DNA of 35,611 nt from CALAZP01 sp964410725 (GCA_964410725.1 CAYPID010000024.1:1-35611); one strand, 5' to 3'; counted from the first letter of the stretch, positions 8,651-17,456 are shown. Numbers and translations are program-made. Notes: generated by a model from the sequence alone, not told the origin.

Positions 8651-9739
8651 ATGAAAAAAAATCCACAGGCACTTTTAGTCGGCTCTTCTAAAGGTTTACA
8701 TGTTTATGATTGGCATGAAGGCCAGTGGAAGATGCGTACCACCTATTTTGAAGGAGCTCCTGTCAATTATATTTTTATTGACAAGCGGAACGGGACTTGG
8801 TGGGTAACCCTAAATCATTCTCATTGGGGAATCAAATTGCATCGATCGACTGACCGAGGTCAAACCTGGGAGGAAATTCCACCTCCTCAGTATCCGTCGG
8901 ATGCGCTTTTAAGAAATGGCCAAAAGGCCAGTTTACGAAAGATATGGAGTATGGCTGCTGGCGGCCCTCACGAACCAGAGGTTTTGTATTTGGGTACCGA
9001 ACCTGGTGGCCTATTTAAGTCCTCAAATGGTGGACAAACCTTTCAATTGATGGAAGACCTTTGGAACCATCCCTCTCGCATGGATTATTGGTTTGGCGCA
9101 GGCCGAGACTACCCCTTTATCCACTCTATTATTATCGACCCGTCAGATTCCCAGCATATCTATATTGCTGTAAGTTGTGCCGGGGTATTTGAAAGCAAGG
9201 ACGGAGGAATTACGTGGGAAATCAGAAACCAAGGGCTTAAGGCGGCTTACCTGCCTAACCCCACGGCGGAATTGGGACATGATCCCCATTTATTATTACA
9301 ATCTCCAGTGGACCATCAAGTCCTTTGGCAACAAAATCACTGTGGCATCTATATAAGTGAGGATGGTGGATTGCAATGGAAGGAGGTCAGTGGTCAAGAG
9401 GGCTTTCCACACTACGGATTTGCGCTGGCTATTGATGAATCCAACCCCCGGAAAGCTTGGGTTATTCCCGCAGTCAGTGATGAAAAGAGGATAGCTGTCG
9501 ATCAAGCACTTTGTGTATGTCACACGGATAATGGGGGCAAAACTTGGTCCGCGCTTCGCGAAGGGTTACCGCAGGCCCATTGTTTTGATATCGTATTCCG
9601 ACACGCTTTGGCCAAAAGGGGCCCGATTATGGCATTCGGAACTACCACAGGCAATGTATTTTGGTCCGCTGATGAGGGTGCGCAATGGAAATGCCTAACC
9701 AACTACCTTCCGAGAATAGATTGTGTGGTTTTGGATTAA
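8651..9739 (+). CDS. Cytoplasmic Asp-box (BNR) beta-propeller protein, sialidase/sortilin-like fold
   Basis: This 362-residue protein is built almost wholly from Asp-box (S/T-x-D-x-G-x-T-W) propeller repeats: STDRGQTWEEI, SSNGGQTFQLM, SKDGGITWEIR, SEDGGLQWKEV, TDNGGKTWSAL and SADEGAQWKCL. That gives six blades. There is no signal peptide and no sorting domain, so it should be cytosolic, unlike the exported Asp-box proteins at 19618 and 23776. I see no sialidase catalytic arginine triad, and a glycosidase function is not supported. Homologues are usually annotated only by fold. It starts 22 bp from the divergent xseA start, and its TAA overlaps the tesB stop by 4 bases. Confidence 0.85.
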   Translation: MKKNPQALLVGSSKGLHVYDWHEGQWKMRTTYFEGAPVNYIFIDKRNGTWWVTLNHSHWGIKLHRSTDRGQTWEEIPPPQYPSDALLRNGQKASLRKIWSMAAGGPHEPEVLYLGTEPGGLFKSSNGGQTFQLMEDLWNHPSRMDYWFGAGRDYPFIHSIIIDPSDSQHIYIAVSCAGVFESKDGGITWEIRNQGLKAAYLPNPTAELGHDPHLLLQSPVDHQVLWQQNHCGIYISEDGGLQWKEVSGQEGFPHYGFALAIDESNPRKAWVIPAVSDEKRIAVDQALCVCHTDNGGKTWSALREGLPQAHCFDIVFRHALAKRGPIMAFGTTTGNVFWSADEGAQWKCLTNYLPRIDCVVLD

Positions 9740-10590
9740 GAACCTGGGCGAATCAAACCTTCCTGGGCGACAGATGCCACCAATTCCCCTTGTAGATTAT
9801 AGATGCTCCCTCGAGTAAAACCTCTTGCTCCGGAGGCGCTGGGACTGTCAATCGCATATAACAACCAATCATCTGCTCTGAAAGGCCTGTGAAACCACAT
9901 GGCATGATCCAGACTAGCCATTTGCATATCACTAGAATAGGCCCTTTTGCCGTGAGGCAATAAAGCAGTAGTCAATAAATTATAATCGGAGGCATAAGCC
10001 AGAACCGCTTGTTGAATTCTCGGGTTATCGGGTACATCTCCAATTGAACGCATCCAAACATTCCGAATCGGTTGTTGCCCTTCAGAGGTAGGATCGAACA
10101 ATTCAACGGGTTTGAAGGTAAATGGATGATCGACCGACAAGAATTTTTTTATGCCTTGCGGCAAAAAATCACTAAACTGTTCAACGATTTCTTTCCAGGA
10201 GATGAGGGTGTCAGGCTGAGCTACTTTGCCCATAGGAATCTGATGTGTAAATCCCTCCTCATGAAGGTGAAAGGAAGCCGACATAAAGAAAATAGCTTTC
10301 CCTCTTTGGATGGCTTTTACCCTTCGGGTGCTAAAACTACCTCCATCTCGAATGGTTTCTACCTCAAAAACGATAGGTCTTTCAATATCTCCAGGTAATA
10401 CAAAATAGCAATGCAAAGAATGAACCGTCCTCTCTGGAACGACGGTTTCATAAGCTGCTTGCAAAGCTTGCGCCAAAACCTGTCCTCCGAACACGCGCTT
10501 GCTCCCCAAACTATGACTTTGACCTCGGAATAGATTTTCTTCAATTTTTTCTAAGGTGAGTAAGTCAATTAATTCGGTGACACTTTTCAT
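9736..10590 (-). CDS. tesB: Acyl-CoA thioesterase II
   Basis: This 284-residue double-hotdog thioesterase hydrolyses acyl-CoA to free fatty acid and CoA in the cytoplasm. The N-terminal hotdog carries NLFRGQS and RVFGGQVLAQALQAAYETV (about 39-57). The C-terminal hotdog contains SLDHAMWFHRPFRADDWLLY, with the Asp of the family's catalytic network, followed by the typical end motif LVASVAQEGLIR. The length equals the TesB family norm. The start codon at 10588-10590 gives the usual short N-terminus. The 160-bp upstream gap contains the repeat described separately. The stop overlaps the convergent propeller gene in a shared TTAA. Confidence 0.94.
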   Translation of the reverse strand: MKSVTELIDLLTLEKIEENLFRGQSHSLGSKRVFGGQVLAQALQAAYETVVPERTVHSLHCYFVLPGDIERPIVFEVETIRDGGSFSTRRVKAIQRGKAIFFMSASFHLHEEGFTHQIPMGKVAQPDTLISWKEIVEQFSDFLPQGIKKFLSVDHPFTFKPVELFDPTSEGQQPIRNVWMRSIGDVPDNPRIQQAVLAYASDYNLLTTALLPHGKRAYSSDMQMASLDHAMWFHRPFRADDWLLYAIDSPSASGARGFTRGSIYNLQGELVASVAQEGLIRPGS

Positions 10591-10594
10591 GATT

Positions 10595-10634
10595 CCTTAT
10601 TTTAATAGTCAGGGTATGCTAATTCTCCTTCTTT
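10595..10634 (-). repeat. 40-base imperfect repeat of the DUF1684 gene end (partner copy 10744-10783)
   Basis: The two 40-base segments align without gaps and match at 29 positions (about 72%). In the matching frame on the minus strand, the intergenic copy would encode KEGELAYPDY followed by a stop, compared with KAGELTYGNH and a stop in the real DUF1684 protein. Similarity disappears upstream of the copy. The rest of the 160-bp gap holds nothing else I recognise. Confidence 0.5.
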
Positions 10635-10750
10635 ATATTACTTGCTGCTGCACCGTTATTCATTTATTGAGCCTTATTTGATTGGTCACTGTAAATTAGT
10701 TGTCCCGCGTTATATTAAAGATTGTATTATTTCAGTTCTAATGCCCTATT

Positions 10751-11638
10751 TTAATGGTTCCCGTAGGTCAATTCTCCCGCTTTAACCATGAACGGGAGTT
10801 TGTTTTCCGGAGTTGGCAGCAGACAAGTGGCGAATTCAGTAAATACGCAGGGTGGATTATAGGCTTTGTTGAAGTCCAAATCTACTGTACTGGATCCTTC
10901 AACTGGACGATCGATGTACATATAGCGACCACCACCATAGGTCTCTACTGCACTGGTCTGATCGGCAAAAATCACGAAAAAAGGTTCACTGCCATCGTCG
11001 ATCGCATCTAATCTATAAGTCTTCCCTTCCCACTCAAAGGCTAGTTTGCCTAATACCGTCACTTCTTCTTCCATTCCAAAGACGTTGATTAAGGTGGAAA
11101 CTTCAGGTTGTGGGTAAGGCTCAAAAGTAGCTTTCAAGGCATATTTAGGGTCTACAGGAAAATAATCCATTCCTTCAAAGTTGACTAATGGAGGATTCAA
11201 ACTATCTTTCATGCGGATGCCAATGGCATCTCCTCTTTCAATGATATAAAAATTAGCAGTTTGATAGTTGACAATAGTTGGCGCTCCCGTTTTATCCGAT
11301 GCCAATAAGGAATTATTTGCCGCCCCTGTAATGGGAACGCCTTCGTTAATTTGGATGGAAACGGACCTATCTGTCAAGGTAAAAGTCCCACAATAATCTG
11401 GAAATTTTTCCGGAAAAACCAATTGGTTGTCGTTGGCACTTCCAAAGGTGTTTTTGCCCGGTTGTAACCAAAAAAGACCGCTAAGCGAAAGCCATCCATT
11501 CGGATCGCGGAGAGCGGAATCTCGCTTGGCTTTCCAATCTGCTACAGAATCTAAATATACTTGGTCATGATTATTGCTCATATTACTACATGCTGAAATT
11601 ATAGTGGCGAAAAAAAATAAAATGCCGAGATATTTCAT
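10751..11638 (-). CDS. DUF1684 domain lipoprotein
   Basis: This 295-residue protein starts with a lipoprotein signal (MKYLGILFFFATIISACSN, lipidated Cys at about residue 17) and should be tethered to a membrane facing the periplasm. The body matches DUF1684 (a family of unknown function): WKAKRDSALRDPNGWLSLSG near the start, then LFWLQPGKNTFGS. A GGGRYMYIDRP segment and the NKAYNPPCVFTEFATCLLP block (about 255-275) follow, with the typical PxxAGE-like end MVKAGELTYG. It lies 29 bp downstream of the three-domain fusion gene on the same strand and is probably cotranscribed with it. No biochemical role is known to me. Confidence 0.88.
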   Translation of the reverse strand: MKYLGILFFFATIISACSNMSNNHDQVYLDSVADWKAKRDSALRDPNGWLSLSGLFWLQPGKNTFGSANDNQLVFPEKFPDYCGTFTLTDRSVSIQINEGVPITGAANNSLLASDKTGAPTIVNYQTANFYIIERGDAIGIRMKDSLNPPLVNFEGMDYFPVDPKYALKATFEPYPQPEVSTLINVFGMEEEVTVLGKLAFEWEGKTYRLDAIDDGSEPFFVIFADQTSAVETYGGGRYMYIDRPVEGSSTVDLDFNKAYNPPCVFTEFATCLLPTPENKLPFMVKAGELTYGNH

Positions 11639-11667
11639 TTTTTAGAAAATTTACGTCAAACTTAAAA

Positions 11668-14640
11668 CTAAATATTTTGTAAAGCAGATTCTTGTAGGGT
11701 TTTTTCCAATAATTGAAGTAGCAAGTCTGCATTAGGCTGCGTAAAACAAATTGGGGGTTTGATTTTGATAACATTTTCATCAGGACCATCTGTACTCATC
11801 AGTACACCTTTCGCCCGCATTCTATTCACGAGATAGCTAGCTGAAGAGGTAGCGGGTATCGTAGGATCGTGAAGCTTCATCATTTCGAAGCCCAAAAATA
11901 AACCTTCTCCTCTTACGTCCGCAATAATGGGGTACCGCTCCGCCAATTCTCTAAGGCCTTGTTTCAAATAGTTCCCCACCTGATGAGCTTGTTCCCGAAG
12001 TCCTTCTCGTTGGACGGTCTTCAATACCTCCAGTCCTATAGCTGTAGATACTGGATTTCCACCAAAAGTAGAGAAGAATTCCATTCCATTGGCAAAGGCA
12101 TCTGCAATTTTTCTCGTAGTTATCACTGCCCCTAAAGGGTGGCCATTTCCTATTGGTTTGCCGAGGGTCACGATATCAGGTACGACCCCAAATAATTCAA
12201 AAGCCCAATGGTGACTTCCCACTCTTCCCATTCCTGTTTGTACTTCATCGGCGATACATAATCCTCCCGCGCGATGAATTTCCCGATAGGCTTTTTCGAA
12301 AAAATCACTTGGCGGTACCACCTGACCTCCGCAGCTTAATATGGATTCGTGAATAAACGCAGCTGGGCTGAGGCCNNNNNNNNNNNNNNNNNNNNNNNNN
12401 NNNNNNNNNNNNNNNNNNNNNNNNNNNNNNNNNNNNNNNNNNNNNNNNNNNNNNNNNNNNNNNNNNNNNNNNNNNGCACCTTTCCCGCCCTTGCCGTCAA
12501 ATTTGTAAGAACTGACGTCAATACAAGCATTGGTATTCCCGTGATAACCCGTTTCCAATACCACAAAGTCTTTCTGACCAGTCACCGTTTTGGCCATCCT
12601 TAAGGCCAGTTCATTGGCTTCGCTTCCAGAGTTGACAAAAAAGCAGACTTCTAAGGGGTTGGGAAAGAGTTGGGACAGCTCTTCAGCATATTCTAAAATA
12701 GTGGGATGTAGATATCGGGTGTTGGTGTTCAACAAATTCATCTGCTGCATACCTGCCTGAACTACTGCGGGATGTTGATGTCCAACATGAGGAACATTGT
12801 TAACGGTGTCGAGGTATCGCCTACCGGTATGGTCAATTAAATACTGCATTTGCCCTCTGACCATTTCTAAGGGCTGACGGTAGGAAAGGCTCAGGTTTTT
12901 GCCGAGGTAATGAGTCCTTTTTTTCAACAGAATTTCTGCTGAGGTTAAGGGGGTAGTTTTGGCGCCAAAAGAGGTGAGTAATCTGGGGTCGGGGCAAATG
13001 GAGGCCCAGATATTTTTTTCCGAAGGAAATCCTACTCCTGGAAAATCTACTTGATTGCCTATAAGGTCAAGTATGATCTGAAAGTGCGCATGCGGTGGCC
13101 AATTGCCATTCTCCGGTTGCGGGCCTATTTTCGCAAAAGCTTGTCCGGCTTGAATGGTTTGACCAATGGAAAGTGGCGTCAAACTATCAGTGGAGAGGTG
13201 GCCGTATAGGGTATAAAATTCAAAGTCCGGATGGGGTTGGTGGTGCAGGATAATGGTAGGTCCGTAGTTTCGATCACCTTCGTTATTGTGAAGGCTGAAG
13301 ACGGTGCCTTGGAGGGGGGCATACAGGATGGTGCCCGGAGCGGCCCAGAGGTCTAGTCCCAGATGTACGGTGCGCCACTCAGGGCCCTCGTCGCCTTGCT
13401 GCGTATAGTGGTCGGTGGTGTACAAAGGTCTAGTCTCTAGGTAGCCGCCTATCAGCAAATCGGTGTTTTTTTCTTTGAAAATCTCTTGAATCCTTTGGGC
13501 AAATCGTTCATCGTCCAGGTAATTGGTAAAGTGTCCTAGGGTACTACTCCCTACGCTTAAATCTACATCTTCAGCATGTAGATTGGGGAGGATGGGGGCA
13601 AAAATAGGCTTAGTAGATAGCCATTGGTCAAAAGCAGCTCTATGAGGGCAGGGCTCCAAACCACAGGCTTGTCGAAAGGTGTAGTGCGCCCATTCTGGGT
13701 CAATGGCCCGCAATCGAAGAAGGGTTTCGGAAGCATCTTTTTGGCTGATTTGGAGGTATTCATTGGACGGATTTTCTTGGATGTTTTTCCAGCCGACATA
13801 TAAGGTGGTGCAAATCCGTGCAGCAATTAAAGGGAAAAGCAACTCCAATTCTAATGGCTGAAGGGGGAAACTTTGGTGATAGCCATTGACTACAGCAGCG
13901 GCAGTTCTAAGGGGATTTTTTTTGCCGAATATGAGGTAGGCGCAAGCAATAGCAAGGTCATTAATCGTATGAGAATAAACCGCGTCTCCGAGGTCGATAA
14001 TTCCTGTAAGTTTGGGATGGTGGTTGGTTATGGTGGCCAGTAGATTATAGTCATTGGCATCGTTGTAGATGACGGATTGTCGTAAACTGGACAAATGTGG
14101 GGTTACTTTTTGATGGTAGAGGGTTCGGAAATGATGAATCGATTCCCCCAACGGTTGTCCGAATGCGTCAGCATCTGGAAAGGGGATGTCGGCAAATTGT
14201 CCGAGATCCCAGATATATTTTCGGTGGGCCTTAAGGTGATCAAAGGACTGAAAACCTGCAGTAATGGTGCCTAGTTCTTGACCGATGTGGGATAAGAATT
14301 CAGGAGTATGTGGAGAGATTTTTGCTACCACAGTCCCCGGAACCCAAGTGTAGAGTTTAACGACGCGATCTCCCAATTGAGTAAAGTTGGCCCCTTGTTG
14401 GTTGGGAATCAACTGATGCGTGGTCACTTGTAGGGGAAGGCTGTTGAGCCTACTGAGCAGTTGGTCTTGAAAGTCATTCCACTCCAGATCGGGATGGGGT
14501 GCAGAAACCTTCAGTAAATAGGACTGCTGGTCGGTATCGGTTAATTGAAAATTCAAATCTACTTCTCCCGGAAGAGGGGAGAGGTGTCCTTTAAGTTGAT
14601 ACGCTGATTGTAAAAGGCTTAATAATTCTTCAGATTTCAT
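11668..14640 (-). CDS. Three-domain fusion: APH/choline-kinase-like domain, M23 metallopeptidase domain, class III aminotransferase
   Basis: This is a protein of about 990 residues whose exact length is unknown because a sequence gap lies inside it. Residues 1-340 resemble aminoglycoside phosphotransferase/homoserine-kinase-like folds. The catalytic loop reads IYNDANDYN (Asp194, Asn199) where HGD is usual, and IIDLGD supplies the metal-binding Asp. Residues about 420-560 are an M23 (LytM-like) domain with HLGLD (His426, Asp430), YGHLS and PHAHF (His517, His519), so all zinc ligands are present. From about 590 a class III PLP aminotransferase follows, with NSGSEANELALRMAK, ADEVQTGMGRVG and TLGKPIGNG (PLP lysine near 828). 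It resembles ethanolamine-phosphate phospho-lyase/AGXT2-like enzymes. There is no signal peptide. The ATG at 14638-14640 is chosen over one 11 codons upstream because kinase-like sequence starts there. The substrate is unknown. Confidence 0.87.
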   Translation of the reverse strand: MKSEELLSLLQSAYQLKGHLSPLPGEVDLNFQLTDTDQQSYLLKVSAPHPDLEWNDFQDQLLSRLNSLPLQVTTHQLIPNQQGANFTQLGDRVVKLYTWVPGTVVAKISPHTPEFLSHIGQELGTITAGFQSFDHLKAHRKYIWDLGQFADIPFPDADAFGQPLGESIHHFRTLYHQKVTPHLSSLRQSVIYNDANDYNLLATITNHHPKLTGIIDLGDAVYSHTINDLAIACAYLIFGKKNPLRTAAAVVNGYHQSFPLQPLELELLFPLIAARICTTLYVGWKNIQENPSNEYLQISQKDASETLLRLRAIDPEWAHYTFRQACGLEPCPHRAAFDQWLSTKPIFAPILPNLHAEDVDLSVGSSTLGHFTNYLDDERFAQRIQEIFKEKNTDLLIGGYLETRPLYTTDHYTQQGDEGPEWRTVHLGLDLWAAPGTILYAPLQGTVFSLHNNEGDRNYGPTIILHHQPHPDFEFYTLYGHLSTDSLTPLSIGQTIQAGQAFAKIGPQPENGNWPPHAHFQIILDLIGNQVDFPGVGFPSEKNIWASICPDPRLLTSFGAKTTPLTSAEILLKKRTHYLGKNLSLSYRQPLEMVRGQMQYLIDHTGRRYLDTVNNVPHVGHQHPAVVQAGMQQMNLLNTNTRYLHPTILEYAEELSQLFPNPLEVCFFVNSGSEANELALRMAKTVTGQKDFVVLETGYHGNTNACIDVSSYKFDGKGGKGXXXXXXXXXXXXXXXXXXXXXXXXXXXXXXXXXXGLSPAAFIHESILSCGGQVVPPSDFFEKAYREIHRAGGLCIADEVQTGMGRVGSHHWAFELFGVVPDIVTLGKPIGNGHPLGAVITTRKIADAFANGMEFFSTFGGNPVSTAIGLEVLKTVQREGLREQAHQVGNYLKQGLRELAERYPIIADVRGEGLFLGFEMMKLHDPTIPATSSASYLVNRMRAKGVLMSTDGPDENVIKIKPPICFTQPNADLLLQLLEKTLQESALQNI
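12376..12475. other. Assembly gap of exactly 100 N
   Basis: One hundred consecutive unknown bases interrupt the aminotransferase domain of the fusion gene, between FDGKGGKG and GLSPAAF. Round-number gaps are conventionally placeholders. The flanks stay in the same frame across it, which is consistent with an intact gene but does not give the true length. Confidence 0.98.
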
Positions 14641-14671
14641 AATTGATCTTTCGTTCTGAAGGTAAATTACC

Positions 14672-14711
14672 AAAAAATGAAAAACGGTTAAACCTTTCGA
14701 TTTAACCGTTT
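14672..14711 (-). terminator. Rho-independent terminator of clpB
   Basis: This is a perfect 11-bp stem (14682-14692 with 14701-14711, AAACGGTTAAA in the left arm) with an 8-base loop. Read on the minus strand it is followed by TTTTTCATTTTTT. It lies about 20 bases after the clpB stop and ahead of the fusion gene, so it separates the two transcripts. Confidence 0.75.
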
Positions 14712-14733
14712 CTAAATAGTATGGAGATAATTG

Positions 14734-17355
14734 CTATTCCGCAGGTACCGTCTCCGTAGGAGAAGGCTTTCTGAAGGCTACGACTCCGTCAAAAATGTCC
14801 AGAATAATATGAGATTGGGGTGCAATCTTTCCCATGAGCATCTCTCTGGAGAGGGCTTTCAAGACCTTTTTATTGATCAACCTTTTAAGCGGTCGTGCAC
14901 CAAATTCAGGGTGATACCCTTCTTCCGCCAACCAATCCATGGCTTCAGGTGAAACTTCCAACGTAATGTTTTGTTTGCCTAATTTCTCTTTAACATCGGC
15001 TAATTGAATGTTGACAATTTTCCTGATGTCTTTTTTAGAAAGCGGATTGAACATTATGGTTTCATCTATTCTATTGAGGAATTCAGGTCTGACTGAATTT
15101 TTCAAAAGTTCGAAGACCGCGGCTTTGGTTTTTTCTACGACTTCATCTTTGTTTTCCTCTGTGAGTCCCTGGAAGTTCTGTCGGATTAAATCAGCTCCCA
15201 TATTGGAAGTCATGATGATAATGGTATTTCTAAAATTAGCTACTCTACCTTTATTATCGGTCAATCTTCCATCGTCCAAAACTTGCAGAAGTACATTAAA
15301 CACATCGGGATGAGCCTTTTCTATCTCGTCTAACAAGACCACTGAATATGGTTTTCTTCTGACGGCCTCGGTGAGTTGTCCACCTTCATCATAACCTACA
15401 TAACCTGGAGGCGCTCCAACCAATCTAGCAGCGGTATGCTTTTCTTGGTATTCACTCATGTCTATTCGGGTCATAAGACTTTCGTCGCCAAACAAATACT
15501 CTGCCAAGGCTTTAGCCAATTCTGTTTTACCCACTCCAGTTGTCCCTAGGAAAAGAAAGGAACCTACTGGTCGGTTTTCGTTAGAAAGACCCGTTCTGCT
15601 CAATCGGATGGCATCGGCTACAGCTTCCACTGCCTCTTCTTGACCGATGATCCGTTGGTGTAAGTCGTCCTCGAGGTGCAATAGTTTTTCTCTTTCACTT
15701 TGTAACATTTTGGTTACTGGAACTCCTGTCCATTTGCTCACAATTTCAGCTATATCTTCCGCGAGCACCTCTTCTTTTAGGAGTTGTTTTTCACTTTCTT
15801 GCAGCTCTTTTAGCAGCTGGCTGTTTTTTTCCAATTGAGCTTGAACTTCAGGTATTTTTCCATATCGAATTTCAGCTGCTTTAGTAAAATCCCCTTCTCT
15901 TTCAGCCCGAGCACTTTCGAGATTCAACTGCTCGATGGTTTCCTTTGATTTTTGAACGTTTAAAACGATTTCGCGTTCGTTTTCCCATCGGGCCTTCAAA
16001 CCTTTTCTCTGTTGATCCAAATTAGCCAACTCCTCAGAAATTTTTGCAGCCTTTTCTTGGTCTTTCTCCCTTAGCATGGCTTCTTTTTCAATTTCTAGGT
16101 GTCTAATTTTTCGTTCTAACTCATCCAATTCTTCGGGCATAGAATTCATTTCCAACCTTAGGCGGGCTGCTGCCTCGTCGATCAAGTCGATGGCCTTATC
16201 AGGTAGGAATCTATCTGTAATATAGCGGGTCGATAACTGGACCGCAGCTACAATGGCCTCATCTTTAATATTGATTTTGTGGTGCGTTTCATACCGTTCT
16301 TTTAACCCCCTCAAAATAGAGATGGCATCTTCCTCACTGGGCTCTTCTACCATCACCTTTTGGAATCTTCGCTCTAAGGCTTTGTCCTTTTCAAAATATT
16401 TTTGGTACTCAGACAGGGTAGTGGCACCTATGGTTCTCAAATCTCCTCTAGCCAGTGCGGGTTTGAGTATGTTGGCGGCGTCCATAGCTCCTTGGGATTT
16501 TCCTGCACCTATTAAGGTGTGGATTTCATCAATAAATAGGAGGATCTGGCCATCAGCTTGAGTAACCTCATTAATGACTGATTTGAGGCGCTCTTCAAAT
16601 TCACCCTGATATTTAGCACCTGCGATTAGGGCTCCCATGTCTAAGGCGTAAATTTCTTTATCTCTCAAATCTTCAGGTACATCTCCACTGATGATTCGGT
16701 GGGCAAGACCCTCAACAATTGCAGTTTTACCCACACCTGGTTCTCCAATCAGTATGGGGTTGTTTTTACTTCTGCGCGCTAGAATATGCAATACCCTTCG
16801 GATTTCTTCGTCTCGGCCAATGACCGGGTCTAATTTTCCATTCTTAGCTTTATCATTGAGGTTAATGCCATATTTATTGAGCGCATTGTAGGTATTTTCA
16901 GCACTTTGAGAGGTCACTTTATTTCCTTTTCTCAAATCTTGGATTGCATTTTTTAAAGATGGAGCGGTAAGGCCGGCATCTTTTAATAAGGTAGCAACAT
17001 CAGAAGAAACCTCAAGAAGTGCCAATAGCAAATGTTCTACAGTTACGAATTCATCTCCCATCGATTGGAGATAGCTATTTGCTTTGTTTAAGACTTCTGT
17101 AAGCGATCTAGATAGGAAAGGTTGTCCACCGCTAACTTTAGGATAGCCTTCCACTATTTTATCAAGTATCGGGATAATTGAGGTTGGGGCAACTCCACTC
17201 TTCTTTAATAAGAAAGGAGTAACCATATCGTCTGTTTGCAAAATCCCCTTTAGTAAATGGCCGGGTTCCAAGGATTGATGTCCCTTTTCTACGGCTATTT
17301 GTTGCGTGGCTTGCACGCTTTCTTGGGCTTTTACGGTAAACTGATTAAAATTCAT
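14734..17355 (-). CDS. clpB: ATP-dependent disaggregase ClpB (Hsp100)
   Basis: ClpB is a hexameric AAA+ machine that, with DnaK, resolubilises aggregated proteins in the cytoplasm. The 873 residues show the Clp N-domain (1-145), NBD1 with Walker A GEPGVGKTAIVEGLA (about 205) and Walker B ILLFIDEIHT. The long coiled-coil middle domain (about 400-530, rich in E, K and Q) is diagnostic of ClpB rather than ClpA or ClpC. NBD2 has GTTGVGKTELAKALAEYLFG and VVLLDEIEKAHPDV, and the C-terminal D2-small domain contains GARPLKRLI. Length and architecture are standard. No CIRCE element is visible upstream. A short palindrome lies in the 203-bp divergent gap. Confidence 0.97.
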   Translation of the reverse strand: MNFNQFTVKAQESVQATQQIAVEKGHQSLEPGHLLKGILQTDDMVTPFLLKKSGVAPTSIIPILDKIVEGYPKVSGGQPFLSRSLTEVLNKANSYLQSMGDEFVTVEHLLLALLEVSSDVATLLKDAGLTAPSLKNAIQDLRKGNKVTSQSAENTYNALNKYGINLNDKAKNGKLDPVIGRDEEIRRVLHILARRSKNNPILIGEPGVGKTAIVEGLAHRIISGDVPEDLRDKEIYALDMGALIAGAKYQGEFEERLKSVINEVTQADGQILLFIDEIHTLIGAGKSQGAMDAANILKPALARGDLRTIGATTLSEYQKYFEKDKALERRFQKVMVEEPSEEDAISILRGLKERYETHHKINIKDEAIVAAVQLSTRYITDRFLPDKAIDLIDEAAARLRLEMNSMPEELDELERKIRHLEIEKEAMLREKDQEKAAKISEELANLDQQRKGLKARWENEREIVLNVQKSKETIEQLNLESARAEREGDFTKAAEIRYGKIPEVQAQLEKNSQLLKELQESEKQLLKEEVLAEDIAEIVSKWTGVPVTKMLQSEREKLLHLEDDLHQRIIGQEEAVEAVADAIRLSRTGLSNENRPVGSFLFLGTTGVGKTELAKALAEYLFGDESLMTRIDMSEYQEKHTAARLVGAPPGYVGYDEGGQLTEAVRRKPYSVVLLDEIEKAHPDVFNVLLQVLDDGRLTDNKGRVANFRNTIIIMTSNMGADLIRQNFQGLTEENKDEVVEKTKAAVFELLKNSVRPEFLNRIDETIMFNPLSKKDIRKIVNIQLADVKEKLGKQNITLEVSPEAMDWLAEEGYHPEFGARPLKRLINKKVLKALSREMLMGKIAPQSHIILDIFDGVVAFRKPSPTETVPAE

Positions 17356-17443
17356 GATTCATCGATTTAGTTGGTTATCTGTCATCAATCATCGTTCCAA
17401 GTGAAATATTGGTGTCAAAGTGACTGATATGTGTAAGCATAAG

Positions 17444-17456
17444 CGACAGATTGTCG
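17444..17456. promoter_or_regulatory. 13-base palindrome in the clpB divergent regulatory gap
   Basis: CGACAGATTGTCG is a perfect inverted repeat (5-base arms, 3-base centre) about 90 bases from the clpB start and 100 bases from the divergent gene. It could be an operator half-site pair for a dimeric regulator. A single occurrence of this size can also arise by chance. The rest of the 203-bp gap holds AT-rich sequence only, including a near-consensus TAAATTTA about 30 bases before the plus-strand gene. Confidence 0.3.

Noticed and set aside
8651..9739. Calling the Asp-box proteins sialidases or glycosyl hydrolases
   Set aside because: Asp boxes define the fold only; I see no conserved arginine triad or nucleophile typical of sialidases.
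12336..12603. Frames on both strands running across the N gap
   Set aside because: They are created by translating unknown bases and overlap the aminotransferase frame, which has clear homology on both sides.
14641..14673. Upstream start adding 11 residues to the fusion protein
   Set aside because: The extension (MVIYLQNERSI) lies in the short gap near the clpB terminator and has no family-like sequence; the ATG at 14640 fits better.
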